Position numbers and translations under genes: made by a program | DNA from: Nocardia suismassiliense | Lineage (GTDB): Bacteria > Actinomycetota > Actinomycetes > Mycobacteriales > Mycobacteriaceae | Direction: 5' to 3' | DNA: 64,000 bases | Assembly (NCBI RefSeq): GCF_900269665.1 | Contig: NZ_LT985361.1 | Coordinates: forward strand, 4,626,223 to 4,690,222 | The notes under the pieces: generated by a model | Databases searched by the model: none | Seen by the model: the letters and a program-made list of their open reading frames with translations, nothing else | Told to the model about the DNA's origin: nothing | Shown: piece after piece, positions 1 to 8,497 of the stretch | Layout: each line of letters starts with the position of its first letter | Position numbering within the stretch: position 1 is the first letter of the stretch

Positions 1-127
1 GGGCCGTAATGCCTTGTGTCGCGAGTGCTGGGCCGGAGGGTGGATCATCGCCAGTGGAGCAGGGTGGCTCAGTGCTTGCGGCACAAGGCAATTCGGTGTC
101 CGCCGGACATCGGGCTGCCCGGAAGTT

Positions 128-499
128 TTACAGCCTGATGAAACTGGAGGCAATCCGCCAGAACGTCGCAGGCTGCAGTGTATGGAAGTCCCAGTCGTCG
201 ACGACGTCGTGCGCCGTGGTGACGATCCGGTCGATGTCGAAATCATGTCGGGTGGCCGCACCCTTGGATTCGACGGCATCGATGACGAACGCGACGGCGG
301 TTTCCCGCGAGTACGCGGTGTTCCTTTGGCCGCTACGGGCCGACGGTGTGCTCATTTTTGTACCGTTCGCTGGCTTGTCGACCAGTGCGGCGGCGGCTAT
401 TCCGAGCCGGCCGCCGGCGGAGAGTGGTTGGTTCATTCGAACGCCCCTGACGTTTGGCGGCAGCGGACCCACGGCGACTTCGGCCTTCGGCTCGACCAT
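128..499 (-). CDS. hypothetical protein, 123 aa
   Basis: I do not recognise this protein. It is the best coding candidate in the first 600 bases. The ATG at 499 is preceded by a good Shine-Dalgarno sequence (AGGGGAGG, 4 nt away), better than the internal ATGs at 436 or 355. The N-terminal third is rich in Pro, Gly and Ala. The C-terminal 70 residues are acidic with plausible helix composition (VAFVIDAVESKG, DIDRIVTTAHDVVDDW). No signal peptide, membrane segment or Cys cluster is visible. Overlapping open frames on the plus strand (9-542, 14-526) have poor composition. It stands alone, separated by about 155 bp from the next minus-strand gene. Existence is moderately sure; function unknown. 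Confidence 0.45.
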   Translation of the reverse strand: MVEPKAEVAVGPLPPNVRGVRMNQPLSAGGRLGIAAAALVDKPANGTKMSTPSARSGQRNTAYSRETAVAFVIDAVESKGAATRHDFDIDRIVTTAHDVVDDWDFHTLQPATFWRIASSFIRL

Positions 500-654
500 C
501 CGGCCTCCCCTGGTTGTCCCCTGTAAAGCGTTGCGCGACTGAGTTTAGGTCGCTGTGCCTTTCAGATGCAAGTACATCTGCACGATCGATTTGCAAGCGC
601 ACGTGCGGGATTTGGCGTCTGCAAGTTTGCTGACACGGTGTTCCGATAAGACGA

Positions 655-954
655 TCAGTTGGCAAAAAGGACGTCTGTGCTGTAGTGAATCTGCGTGCCG
701 GGTTCTACATACCGGTCGGCCGCTGCCCGCATGGCCAGAAAATGTTCGGTGAAGCGGTGCGCCTCGGCCGCTTCGTCATCGGTATATAGCTGGTAGAGGA
801 AGAATCGGTGCGGATCGACGCGGTCGGCACAGACATCGAAGCGCAGACAACCCGGCTCGTCGCGCAGTGCCGACACCGCACTGCGGGAGATGGCGTCGAG
901 GAAGTCGGCGCGCGATCCCTCCCGGATTTTCATGGATACGATGCGGCTGAACAA
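655..954 (-). CDS. antibiotic biosynthesis monooxygenase (ABM)-family protein, 99 aa
   Basis: A small ferredoxin-fold protein of the ABM / YgiN-like quinol monooxygenase type, usually a cytoplasmic homodimer that oxidises aromatic or quinol substrates without a cofactor, or a haem-binding relative. Family features visible: an N-terminal strand (IVSMKIREGS), the segment EPGCLRFDVCADRVDPHRFF, and a C-terminal HFLAMRAAADRYVEP helix; the length is typical. The likely start is a TTG at 954, because AGGAGAG lies 7 nt upstream; the in-frame ATG at 933 lacks a ribosome site. It follows the NAD(P)-binding gene by 30 bp on the same strand and is probably co-transcribed with it. The substrate is unknown. 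Confidence 0.8.
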   Translation of the reverse strand: MFSRIVSMKIREGSRADFLDAISRSAVSALRDEPGCLRFDVCADRVDPHRFFLYQLYTDDEAAEAHRFTEHFLAMRAAADRYVEPGTQIHYSTDVLFAN

Positions 955-984
955 GTTTGCTCTCTCCTAACGAGAACGCGAAGG

Positions 985-1680
985 TCAATCGGCAAGGGGG
1001 GCAGCATTTTCCGAAACGACGCTGTCGGCGAGCTCGGCGACAGCCCGGCGGATCGCCGTGTCGCCGGAGACGAGTTCGAGTGTCGCGCCCGCGGTGTGTG
1101 CCGCGGGCAGCAGTTCGGCCAGCACGGCGGCAACGTCGGCCCGGGGGATGTCGCCGCGCGGAACGCGGGGTGCGGCCAGGGTGACCAGGCCGGTGCCCGC
1201 GGTATCGATGAGTCGCCCCGGCCGCAGGATCGTCCAGTCCAGCACGCGCTCGCGCAGGTCGTTTTCGGCCTGTGTCTTGGCATCGATGTAGGCGGCCCAG
1301 ATGTCGTCGCTCCCGGGTGCGGGAGGTTGACCGGCGCCCATCGTGGAGATTTGCACGAAGCGCCGCACGCCTGCCCGTTCGGCGGTGTCGGCCAGCCGGA
1401 CAGAGCCGTCCCTGTCGACAGTGTACTTACGTTCGGCGCTGCTGCCCGGTCCCGCGCCCGCCGCGAAAACCACTGCGTCCGAACCCTTCACGGTGTCCAT
1501 CAGGTGTGCGGTCGCGGCTTTTTCCAGGTCGAGCACGGCGGGTTCGGCACCGACGGCGGTCACGTCGGCGGCGTGGTCGGGATTGCGGATGAGCGCGACG
1601 ACCTCGTCGCCGCGGCGGGTGAGCAGGTCGGCGAGGAGGAGGGCGATCTTTCCGTGTCCGCCTGCGATGACAACGCGCAT
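985..1680 (-). CDS. NAD(P)-binding atypical SDR oxidoreductase, 231 aa
   Basis: A Rossmann-fold protein of the NAD(P)H-binding, NmrA/SDR_a5-like group (YwnB/YtfG-like). The N-terminus MRVVIAGGHGKIALLLADLL carries the glycine-rich nucleotide motif. DAVVFAAGAGPGSSAERKYT and VRRFVQISTMGAG match the middle of these atypical SDRs. There is no classical YxxxK dyad at the usual place, so it may be a redox sensor or quinone-type reductase rather than a normal dehydrogenase. The ATG at 1680 has GGAAGGACC upstream; an open frame continues further 5' but covers the preceding lipoprotein gene. It sits 34 bp after the DUF2599 gene and 30 bp before the ABM gene, so all three may form one transcript. Confidence 0.85.
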   Translation of the reverse strand: MRVVIAGGHGKIALLLADLLTRRGDEVVALIRNPDHAADVTAVGAEPAVLDLEKAATAHLMDTVKGSDAVVFAAGAGPGSSAERKYTVDRDGSVRLADTAERAGVRRFVQISTMGAGQPPAPGSDDIWAAYIDAKTQAENDLRERVLDWTILRPGRLIDTAGTGLVTLAAPRVPRGDIPRADVAAVLAELLPAAHTAGATLELVSGDTAIRRAVAELADSVVSENAAPLAD

Positions 1681-1714
1681 GGGTCGGTCCTTCCGATCGG
1701 GGGTGGTCCCGGAC

Positions 1715-2260
1715 TCAGCGTTCGGGGCCACCCGGGTTGCAGCGCGCATCGACGGTGGCCTGATAACCGACCGCCGGACGCCAGGGTTCCAAATTCCAAC
1801 TCGTTTTGTTCGGCTCGACCAATCGTGCCCAGATCCAATGGCAGATGAATTGGTCACGCATGCCGGGCGTGTCCGCGTCCGGCGATTCCGTGAGCACTTC
1901 CCGCCAGGCCCGTTCATCGGTGCCCGGAAAAGTGGTCTGCCGTCCGGCGGTTGTCGGGTAAACGCGCAGCCGTGACCCGTCGACGGTTTCGGCCCACTCG
2001 ACGTGGTCGATCAGCGGCATCCCCGCGTAGGGGTCGACGGTGGGTGCGGCGGATGCCCGGGAGGTGCCGGGTGCCATAGGTGCTGCCGTGGTCGTCCGGG
2101 ACGGCAGTGGGGCGGAGGTTGTCGTCACCGACTGATCGGCCGGGGCATCCGACCCGCAGGCCGTCGGCAGCAGTGCCGCACACAGCAGCACGCTCGTCCT
2201 GGCCTGACGCGCGAAATCGGACCGCCGCGATACACGAGTCGGCCGATTCGGCTGCCCCAC
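1715..2260 (-). CDS. DUF2599-family secreted lipoprotein, 181 aa
   Basis: Predicted exported lipoprotein. The N-terminus is basic (RVSRRSDFARQAR), followed by a short hydrophobic stretch and the lipobox LLPTAC, giving Cys35 as the lipidated residue. A Ser/Thr/Pro/Ala linker (about 36-75) leads to a C-terminal domain with CHWIWARL, TSWNLEPWRPAVG and a final CNPGG, the pattern I associate with DUF2599, a domain of unknown function common in mycobacteria and Nocardia. The two Cys in that domain may form a disulfide. The start is a GTG at 2260 with GGAAGGAG upstream. It is divergent from the lipase gene at 2471 and is first in a possible three-gene minus-strand unit. Confidence 0.75.
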   Translation of the reverse strand: MGQPNRPTRVSRRSDFARQARTSVLLCAALLPTACGSDAPADQSVTTTSAPLPSRTTTAAPMAPGTSRASAAPTVDPYAGMPLIDHVEWAETVDGSRLRVYPTTAGRQTTFPGTDERAWREVLTESPDADTPGMRDQFICHWIWARLVEPNKTSWNLEPWRPAVGYQATVDARCNPGGPER

Positions 2261-2470
2261 TCCGGCTCCTTCCGCGTCGCGTTCGGACCGTCGGTGATCC
2301 GGCCCCGCCCTCCGAGCCTAGCGACCGCCCGGTACCTACGGCATCTCCGCCGACCGCAACGCCGGCCGGGCCGCGCCCCGGTGACACTCGCTCGAATGGC
2401 ATGCTGCCCCCGGTTAGGCCACCGATTGTGGTGGCTTGCTCCTGAAGACTCGGATGGGGATAGTCGTTCG

Positions 2471-3598
2471 ATGATGTGTACACGGATCATGGCGGGGGCG
2501 GCCGGGGTCGTGATCTCGGTGGGCCTCGCGTTCGCGACGCCCGCGGTGGCGGCAGTGGGTGAAGCACCGGGCACGGTGACGAATTCGGTGGAACTGACCG
2601 GGCGCTTCCGGGTGGACGGCGCGGCGACGGCGGAGCGGCTGACCTACTGGTCGCGCGGACCACGCGGACCGATGCAGAGCACGGGAGTGATCTACGTACC
2701 CGAAGGCACGCCGCCACCGGGCGGCTGGCCGATCGTCGCTTACGCGCACGGCACAACCGGTATCGCCGATCAGTGCGCGTTCACACTGGAACCTCGCGTG
2801 TACTACCTGGATACGTTGTATCCGGAGCTGCTGCGGTCCGGGTACGCGGTGATGGTCACCGACTACGTCGGCCTCGGCACCCCCGGCACACACCCCTACC
2901 TGGACGGACCCTCGCAGGCCCGCAGCGTGATCGACGGTGTTCGTGCCGCGCGGGCGGTCGCACCGGAACTGGGCACCAAGTGGGCGGTGTTCGGCCAATC
3001 GCAGGGCGCGCAAGCCGCTTTGTTCACGGCGAATCTCGCGCCCGCCGACGCGCCGGAACTGCAACTGCGCGGCGCGGCCGCCACCGGCCCGCCGTCCAAC
3101 CTCGAGCTGCTCATCCCGCTGGCCGGCCCGTGGATACCGCGGTTGCCGCTGGAGAAGACCCCCGCGTACGTGGCCATGCTGCTGGCCGGATTGCGCGCGA
3201 GCGCACCGGAACTCGACGTCGACAGCTACCTGACCGAGACCGGTCAGGAGGCGTTGCGCGTGGTGGAGTCGGAGTGCATCACCGAGGCGAATGCCAGGCT
3301 GGCCGACGTCGCGATCGGCGCGATGCTGGCCAAGCCGCTCGATGATCCGGCGCTGTGGGCCGCCGCGCGGGCGATGATGCGCATACCGACCGCCGGGTAC
3401 ACACTGCCGCTGTTCGTCGGGCAGGGCCTGACGGATATGGAGGTGCCGCCGCCGTTGACCGCCAAACTGCTTGCCGAGCTGCGCTTGTCGGGCACCGACC
3501 TGGAAACCCACCTCTATCCCGGCGATCATCTGGGTGCCGCGCGGGCGGCGCTGCCCGATGCGGTGTCCTTCCTGCATCGGGTATTGGATCCGGCGTAG
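2471..3598 (+). CDS. secretory lipase / alpha-beta hydrolase (LIP family), 375 aa
   Basis: A secreted serine esterase or lipase of the secretory lipase (LIP, PF03583-like) family. Residues 1-30 form a signal peptide (VVISVGLAFATPAVA before a likely cut). Family landmarks are AYAHGTTGIADQC, VMVTDYVGLGTPG, the nucleophile elbow GQSQGAQAA, an acid region near VGQGLTDMEVPP and a C-terminal YPGDHLGA His. Family members hydrolyse acylglycerols or other lipid esters outside the cell. The start is the ATG at 2471 after a Gly/Val-poor upstream stretch; the open frame continues upstream to 2003 but that part lies antisense to the lipoprotein gene. It is the first of three lipases of this family in 5 kb. 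Confidence 0.9.
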   Translation: MMCTRIMAGAAGVVISVGLAFATPAVAAVGEAPGTVTNSVELTGRFRVDGAATAERLTYWSRGPRGPMQSTGVIYVPEGTPPPGGWPIVAYAHGTTGIADQCAFTLEPRVYYLDTLYPELLRSGYAVMVTDYVGLGTPGTHPYLDGPSQARSVIDGVRAARAVAPELGTKWAVFGQSQGAQAALFTANLAPADAPELQLRGAAATGPPSNLELLIPLAGPWIPRLPLEKTPAYVAMLLAGLRASAPELDVDSYLTETGQEALRVVESECITEANARLADVAIGAMLAKPLDDPALWAAARAMMRIPTAGYTLPLFVGQGLTDMEVPPPLTAKLLAELRLSGTDLETHLYPGDHLGAARAALPDAVSFLHRVLDPA

Positions 3599-3705
3599 GC
3601 GGATTCGACGTCTGAAACTGCACTCGGTGCCGACCGGCGTGCGGTGCCGAGTTGCGGAATGTGCTGAAAAACGGTGACTTCCGCCGCACGCCCGGCGGAA
3701 TCCGT

Positions 3706-3948
3706 TCAGTGCCAGAGCGATCGGCAGGGGAGTCGGCGTAATCCAGGTCGCACCATGCCGTCCACCGTGACCGTGAGCCCGGCGTGCACCGCGGCGGAGG
3801 TGAATTCCCAGGCCTCCGTGCTGCTTGCCGCGTATTCGAGGACCAGCGCGTCATCGGGAGTCGGGCCGTCGAAGTACACGGTGACGCGCCGCGTGGGCGC
3901 CTCGTCGATGTTCTCGCGGTAAGCCAGTCTGCGCACAGTGCCGTCCAT
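3706..3948 (-). CDS. hypothetical protein, 80 aa
   Basis: A small protein I do not recognise. It lies on the minus strand between two plus-strand lipases. The start ATG at 3948 has GGAAGGAG 8 nt upstream, a strong ribosome site that supports a real gene and argues against the longer in-frame start at 4104. The sequence is mixed alpha/beta (RRVTVYFDGPTPDDALVLEY, then LTVTVDGMVRPGLRRL), with no signal peptide or membrane helix, and ends CRSLWH. The intergenic spaces on both sides (107 and 280 bp) suggest a monocistronic unit. Function unknown. Confidence 0.6.
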   Translation of the reverse strand: MDGTVRRLAYRENIDEAPTRRVTVYFDGPTPDDALVLEYAASSTEAWEFTSAAVHAGLTVTVDGMVRPGLRRLPCRSLWH

Positions 3949-4228
3949 GCCACCGTCTCCTTCCGGACCGGGCGCGGCAACCGCGCCGGGTAGTTGTGAA
4001 GGTAAGGCCAGGCCATGGACCGGAACATGTTCCGTCTCGTTGGCTGGACATGTCACAGGGCCGCCGCGCGATGGTGGGGTCGTGTCACGAGCGAATGCGG
4101 ACAACCATCACAGACCGGTCGCTCCACACTTGTGAGATCTCAACATGATCTCCACCCGCTCTGCCGCTCGTCGGCGAAATTGCCGAGGATGAGTCACAAC
4201 GTTGGACCCATTCGAGAGGCATCTATCG

Positions 4229-5473
4229 ATGAGTCAGGCCCTACGTTCTATGGGCAGGGGAGCGACCCGAAACAGAGTGTTCCGCGCGTTCGGCGCGATG
4301 GCCGTCGGGCTGGCGCTCGTCGCCACGATGGCCGGACCCGGCACCGGCTCCCCGTTGTATCCCGCACCCGACCCCGACCCCTTCTACTCGACCCCGGCCG
4401 ATATCGCCGACAAGAATCCCGGCGACGTCCTCGCGACCAGGGCGATGCCGCCACTGCTGATCTTCCCGGACACCACAGTGACGGTCGTGCGTTTCCGTTC
4501 CACCAGCTCCGAGGGCAAGCCGATCGCGGCCACCACCACCGTGCTCACGCCGCGCGCGCACGTCGAGGACGGTCCGCTGCTGTCGTTCCAGCACATCATC
4601 AACGGGCTCGGCGCCGAATGTTCGGTCTCCAAGGTGCTCTACACCGAGGACCCGAATCTTGTCGTGCGCGAGGCGCCGGGCTGGAATGTGCTGTTGCAAC
4701 GCGGCTGGACGGTGGCGCTGCCCGATCACCTCGGCCCGAATTTCGCCTACGGCGCCGCGAAGCTGGGTGGTCAGATCACCCTCGACGGCATCCGCGCGGT
4801 CAAGCAGGTGGCCGAACTCAAAGTGCGGCAGAGCCCGGTATCGATGGTCGGCTACTCCGGCGGCGGCATGGCCACCGCGTGGGCGGCCGCGCTCGCCCCG
4901 AAGTACGCACCCGAACTGGATATCGCGGGCGCGGCGATGGGCGGCGTGCCGATGAACCTGGTGAAGATGCTGGAAGGCCTCGGCCTGGGCGCGCATCCGG
5001 TGTTCGGGCTCGCGCTGGCCGCGGGTCTCGGCCTGGAACGCGAGTATCCCGAGCGTTTCCCGCTCAGCGAGCAACTGAACGAGCGCGGCCTCGCCGCCCG
5101 CGCGAAGATGGCCAACAGCTGCACCAACGACATCCTCTCCGCGGGCGCGGGCAAGGGCGCGCTGGACTTCGCGAAGTCGACGTCGATGATCAACGACGGC
5201 ACCGCCCGCGCGGTGGTGGAGGAGAACAGCCTGGAGCTCTACGACGGCGTGCCGAAAACTCCGGTGTTCGAATGGCATTCGCCGATCGACGGGCTCATCC
5301 CGATCGACGCGGTGGTGAACACCGCCAAGCGCTGGTGTGCCGCCGGGGCCGCGGTGCAGTCCGAACAGATCCCGGTGCCCGACCATCTCACCGCGGCGGT
5401 GCTCGGCATTCCGTCGGCGCTGAACTGGCTCGACGCCCGCTTCCGAGGGGAGCCCGCCCCGAACAACTGCTGA
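4229..5473 (+). CDS. secretory lipase (LIP family), 414 aa
   Basis: Second secreted lipase of the LIP family. An N-terminal export signal (about residues 12-42, AFGAMAVGLALVATMAG) precedes the mature start SPLYPAPDPDPFYSTP. The region has the family's FYxxP opening, a beta-strand block TVTVVRFRSTSSEGKPIAAT, a Cys near AECSVSK, the elbow GYSGGGMATAWAA, and a late acid/His region (HSPIDGLIPIDA; VPDHLTAAVLGIPSALNWL). The protein ends with a Cys (APNNC), as does the third lipase, so a disulfide is likely. GAGAGGC lies about 8 nt before ATG 4229; a TTG at 4202 is an alternative. Expected to act outside the cell on acylglycerols or related esters. Confidence 0.9.
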   Translation: MSQALRSMGRGATRNRVFRAFGAMAVGLALVATMAGPGTGSPLYPAPDPDPFYSTPADIADKNPGDVLATRAMPPLLIFPDTTVTVVRFRSTSSEGKPIAATTTVLTPRAHVEDGPLLSFQHIINGLGAECSVSKVLYTEDPNLVVREAPGWNVLLQRGWTVALPDHLGPNFAYGAAKLGGQITLDGIRAVKQVAELKVRQSPVSMVGYSGGGMATAWAAALAPKYAPELDIAGAAMGGVPMNLVKMLEGLGLGAHPVFGLALAAGLGLEREYPERFPLSEQLNERGLAARAKMANSCTNDILSAGAGKGALDFAKSTSMINDGTARAVVEENSLELYDGVPKTPVFEWHSPIDGLIPIDAVVNTAKRWCAAGAAVQSEQIPVPDHLTAAVLGIPSALNWLDARFRGEPAPNNC

Positions 5474-5694
5474 AAGTACCCGCAGCACCGAGCCGAACCG
5501 ACTCGCCACGAGCGGCATTCGGCCCGGTTGTTGCGGTTCGGCCACGTGTCACCCACAACTCGGTCGTTTCGGCGCGTCGCGGCGCGTACGTCGGGTTAGC
5601 CTGACTGTCTGGTACAACAGGGCCTTTCGGGGGCGCACGTCGCATCTCCCTGCGCGCCAGGTGAACCCGACGTCCGCACCCAAAGGCGTGTGCC

Positions 5695-7119
5695 ATGAGA
5701 TGTTTACCCGCCATTGCCATGGCACTGCTGCTCGTCTGCCCGACCACGCTGGGGCAGGCGGCTGCCGAGCCGTTGCCCGCGCCACCCGGCCTGCCCGCGT
5801 TGCCGGAGTTTCCCGGCCTGTTCCCGCCACCGCCGGACGGTGGTTCGCTGCTGCCCGGGGTGCAGAAGCTGATCGATCAGATCATCCCGCCGCCGCCGAT
5901 CGCACCAGCCCCCGAGTCGTCCACGCCCGGCTGGCAGGCCAGCAGCCTGGGGCCTTCGGTGGTCGCCTTGCGCGACGCGTCGATGCCCGCGGACGTCGGT
6001 GATCCGATGTTCGATGCCTGGCCTGCTGACCTGGCGGAACTGGCCCCGGGACAGGTGATCGAGGTCAGGGACATCACCGCGACGGCCGCACCGCTGATGC
6101 TGCTGCCGACCCAGCGCGCGCAACTGCTCAAGTACCGCACCACCGACGCGCACGGCGCACCCTCCTTCGCGACCGCGACCTTGGTGGTGCCGAGCGCGGC
6201 CTGGCCGGGGCAGGGCCCTCGTCCGGTGGTGGTCAACAATTTGCCGATCGATGCGCTCGGCCGTAGTTGCACCGCGGGATACACGCTGGCACACGGCCTC
6301 AACCCCGACACCAGCGTCACCGATTTCATCCCGCCGACCAGCTACGTCGCGGCGCTGCGTGGTTACGCGGTGCTCATCCCGGATCACGAGGGTCCGCGGA
6401 TGGCCTACGCCGAGCCGTTCGTCGCGGGCCACGCGGTGCTCGACGGCATCCGCGCGGTGCGCGGCCTGCTCCCGGACGAGTTCGGCGCGAGCAAGTTCGG
6501 TATGGCGGGCTACTCCGGCGGCGCCATCGCCACGCACGGCGCGGTGAAGCTGATGGACGGGTACGCACCGGAATTGGCGGACGTCATCGTCGGCGCGGTG
6601 CTGGGCGGCGTGCCCGCGGACTACGAGATCCTGGCGCGCAGCATGAACGGCAACCTGGCCTCGGCGATCTTCATGGGCGCGGTGTTCGGCATCGGCCGGG
6701 AGCGCCCGGAGATCCTCGCGCGCATGAACAATCTGGCGCAGTGGGTGGCGACCTCGCCGGTGAAGAACCTCTGCGGCAGCACCTTCGGCGCGATCGGCTT
6801 GCTCATGCTGCCGATCGATATCGCCGCCAATATCCCCGACCCGCTGCACTCCGAGGTCGCGTCCGAGATCTACCGGGTGACCAGGATGGCGGAGATGAAG
6901 TCGGGCACGCCGCTGTATATCTACAACGGCGAGCAGGAATTCTGGATCCCGGCCGAAGGTGCGCGCAATCTCTATCTCGAGCAATGCCGGCTCGGCGTGC
7001 CTTCGGTTTATCGCAGTGTGCTCGGCGAGCACATCATCGCGGGCGGGCTCGGTTATCCGGAGGCAATGCTGTGGCTCGACGATCGGCTCCAGGGAGTGCC
7101 CGCACCGAATGAGTGCTGA
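5695..7119 (+). CDS. secretory lipase (LIP family) with Pro-rich N-terminus, 474 aa
   Basis: Third LIP-family secreted lipase. A clean signal peptide (MRCLPAIAMALLLVCPTTLG, cut near QAAAEP) is followed by about 55 residues rich in Pro and Leu, then the catalytic region with RSCTAGYTLAHGL, VLIPDHEGPRMAYAEPF, the elbow GYSGGAIATHGA, and a late HIIAGGLGYPEAMLWLDDRL containing the likely catalytic His. The C-terminus APNEC matches the end of the 4229 lipase, so the two are close paralogues; the 2471 lipase is more distant. The Pro-rich linker, absent from the others, may place the enzyme in or across the wall. The start ATG at 5695 has only a weak ribosome site. Confidence 0.9.
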   Translation: MRCLPAIAMALLLVCPTTLGQAAAEPLPAPPGLPALPEFPGLFPPPPDGGSLLPGVQKLIDQIIPPPPIAPAPESSTPGWQASSLGPSVVALRDASMPADVGDPMFDAWPADLAELAPGQVIEVRDITATAAPLMLLPTQRAQLLKYRTTDAHGAPSFATATLVVPSAAWPGQGPRPVVVNNLPIDALGRSCTAGYTLAHGLNPDTSVTDFIPPTSYVAALRGYAVLIPDHEGPRMAYAEPFVAGHAVLDGIRAVRGLLPDEFGASKFGMAGYSGGAIATHGAVKLMDGYAPELADVIVGAVLGGVPADYEILARSMNGNLASAIFMGAVFGIGRERPEILARMNNLAQWVATSPVKNLCGSTFGAIGLLMLPIDIAANIPDPLHSEVASEIYRVTRMAEMKSGTPLYIYNGEQEFWIPAEGARNLYLEQCRLGVPSVYRSVLGEHIIAGGLGYPEAMLWLDDRLQGVPAPNEC

Positions 7120-7332
7120 CGATTTGCCGAACCCCGGCGCGCCGTCAAGCCCACTGAATTATTGCTGTTAGCGTTTGCCGCGTTTGTCGCGATCTATGAC
7201 GGACCACAAACCCTTCACGATGCCGGTTGGGCGACGTCCGGACTTGCCGCCCGCGCGATTCGACTCTGCCGTGTTTCGGTATTGTGGGCCGGTCCGGGCG
7301 GGCTCGACGCCGGGACTTTTCGAAAGAGGCAG

Positions 7333-8400
7333 ATGAACGACATCACGACCACCGCGTCCGAACAGGCCTTGGCCTTGGTGGGCCGGCACTACCGGATGAC
7401 CGAGCACTACGAAGTAGGGCGCGAGAAGATCCGGGAATTCGCCCGCGCCGTGCACGAGCGGCATCCGGCGCACTGGCATGAGGCGGCCGCCGCGGAGCTC
7501 GGCTACGACGCGCTGATCGCGCCGCTGACCTTCACCTCGATCGTGCTGATGTTGATGCAGCGCAAGATGTTCGAGTCGGTGCTCACCGCCTACGACATCG
7601 GCCAGGTGCTGCAGACCGAGCAGTCCATCGAGGTGCACCGCCCCGTGCTGGCCGGCGACCAGCTGCACTGCGTCTCCTATATCGAGTCGTTCCGGCAGTT
7701 CGGTGACAAAGACTTCATGGTGACCAAGAGCGTGCTCACCAACCAGCACAAGGAACTACTGCAGATCGCGACCTCGACCGCCGTCGCGCAGACCGGCGTG
7801 GCGATCGCCACCGAGCTGCGGTCCGCGGTCGACGGCGTCATCATGACCGGCCAGTCGACCGCCGACCGGCACGACGCCGCCACGCAGCGGAGCACGCTCG
7901 GCGAGGACGCGGGTGTGGTCGAGTGCTTCGATGAACCCGTGCGCACCGACCCGCTCGACCGCAAGCGGACCCCGCGCACCGTGCCGAGTTTCGACGAACT
8001 GTCCGTCGGCATGGAGCTGCCCGTGCACTCGATGCCGCTGTCGCGTGGTGATCTGGTGAATTACGCAGGCGTATCCGGTGATTCGAACCCGATCCACTTC
8101 AGCGACACGGTCGCGCGCAGTGCGGGCCTGCCGGACGTGGTCTCGCACGGGCTGCTGACGATGGGTCTGGGCGCGGGTTATCTGACCTCGTGGCTCGGCG
8201 ATCCCGCCGCGGTCACCAGCTACGGCGTGCGGTTCGCCGGTTTCGCGCCGGTCGCGGCGACCAAGGCGAGTGCCATCGAGTTCCGGGGCAAGATCAAGTC
8301 GCTCGACCCGGAACGGCGGACCGCGACCGTCGCCCTCACCGCTACCTGCGACGGCCGCAAGCTGTTCGGTCGCGCGACGGCGGACGTCGCGCTGCGCTGA
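7333..8400 (+). CDS. fused double hot-dog (R)-hydratase / MaoC-like dehydratase, 355 aa
   Basis: A double hot-dog protein. The N-terminal half (about 15-160) resembles the FAS1-like dehydratase / HadA-HadC lineage (EFARAVHERHPAHWHEAAA). The C-terminal half (about 220-350) is MaoC/HadB-like and keeps the hydratase motif GDSNPIHFSD, with Asp250 and His255 as likely catalytic pair, followed by PDVVSHGLLTMGLGAGYL. Such enzymes hydrate or dehydrate 2-enoyl thioesters in beta-oxidation or fatty and mycolic acid elongation. ATG 7333 follows GAAAGAGG with a good spacing; the open frame upstream to 7162 has no coding look. The gene is monocistronic. A paralogue at 17279-18295 lacks the active-site His. 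Confidence 0.85.
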   Translation: MNDITTTASEQALALVGRHYRMTEHYEVGREKIREFARAVHERHPAHWHEAAAAELGYDALIAPLTFTSIVLMLMQRKMFESVLTAYDIGQVLQTEQSIEVHRPVLAGDQLHCVSYIESFRQFGDKDFMVTKSVLTNQHKELLQIATSTAVAQTGVAIATELRSAVDGVIMTGQSTADRHDAATQRSTLGEDAGVVECFDEPVRTDPLDRKRTPRTVPSFDELSVGMELPVHSMPLSRGDLVNYAGVSGDSNPIHFSDTVARSAGLPDVVSHGLLTMGLGAGYLTSWLGDPAAVTSYGVRFAGFAPVAATKASAIEFRGKIKSLDPERRTATVALTATCDGRKLFGRATADVALR

Positions 8401-8497
8401 CCCCGCCTACTGGCCGGCGCGGTATCGAGGGCCCGGCGCCGGGCACAGGGTCTTTGGTCAGTAGAAACAGACAAGCTTCGCATGGCAGACTCGATCT

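Noticed and set aside
555..752. 65-codon plus-strand frame across the end of the ABM gene
   Set aside because: It runs antisense over the well-supported ABM gene and is rich in Cys, Ser and Arg without family features.
3615..3660. Possible terminator after the first lipase (ACTCGG ... CCGAGT)
   Set aside because: Only a 6-bp outer stem with an imperfect interior and no T-run; too weak to list.
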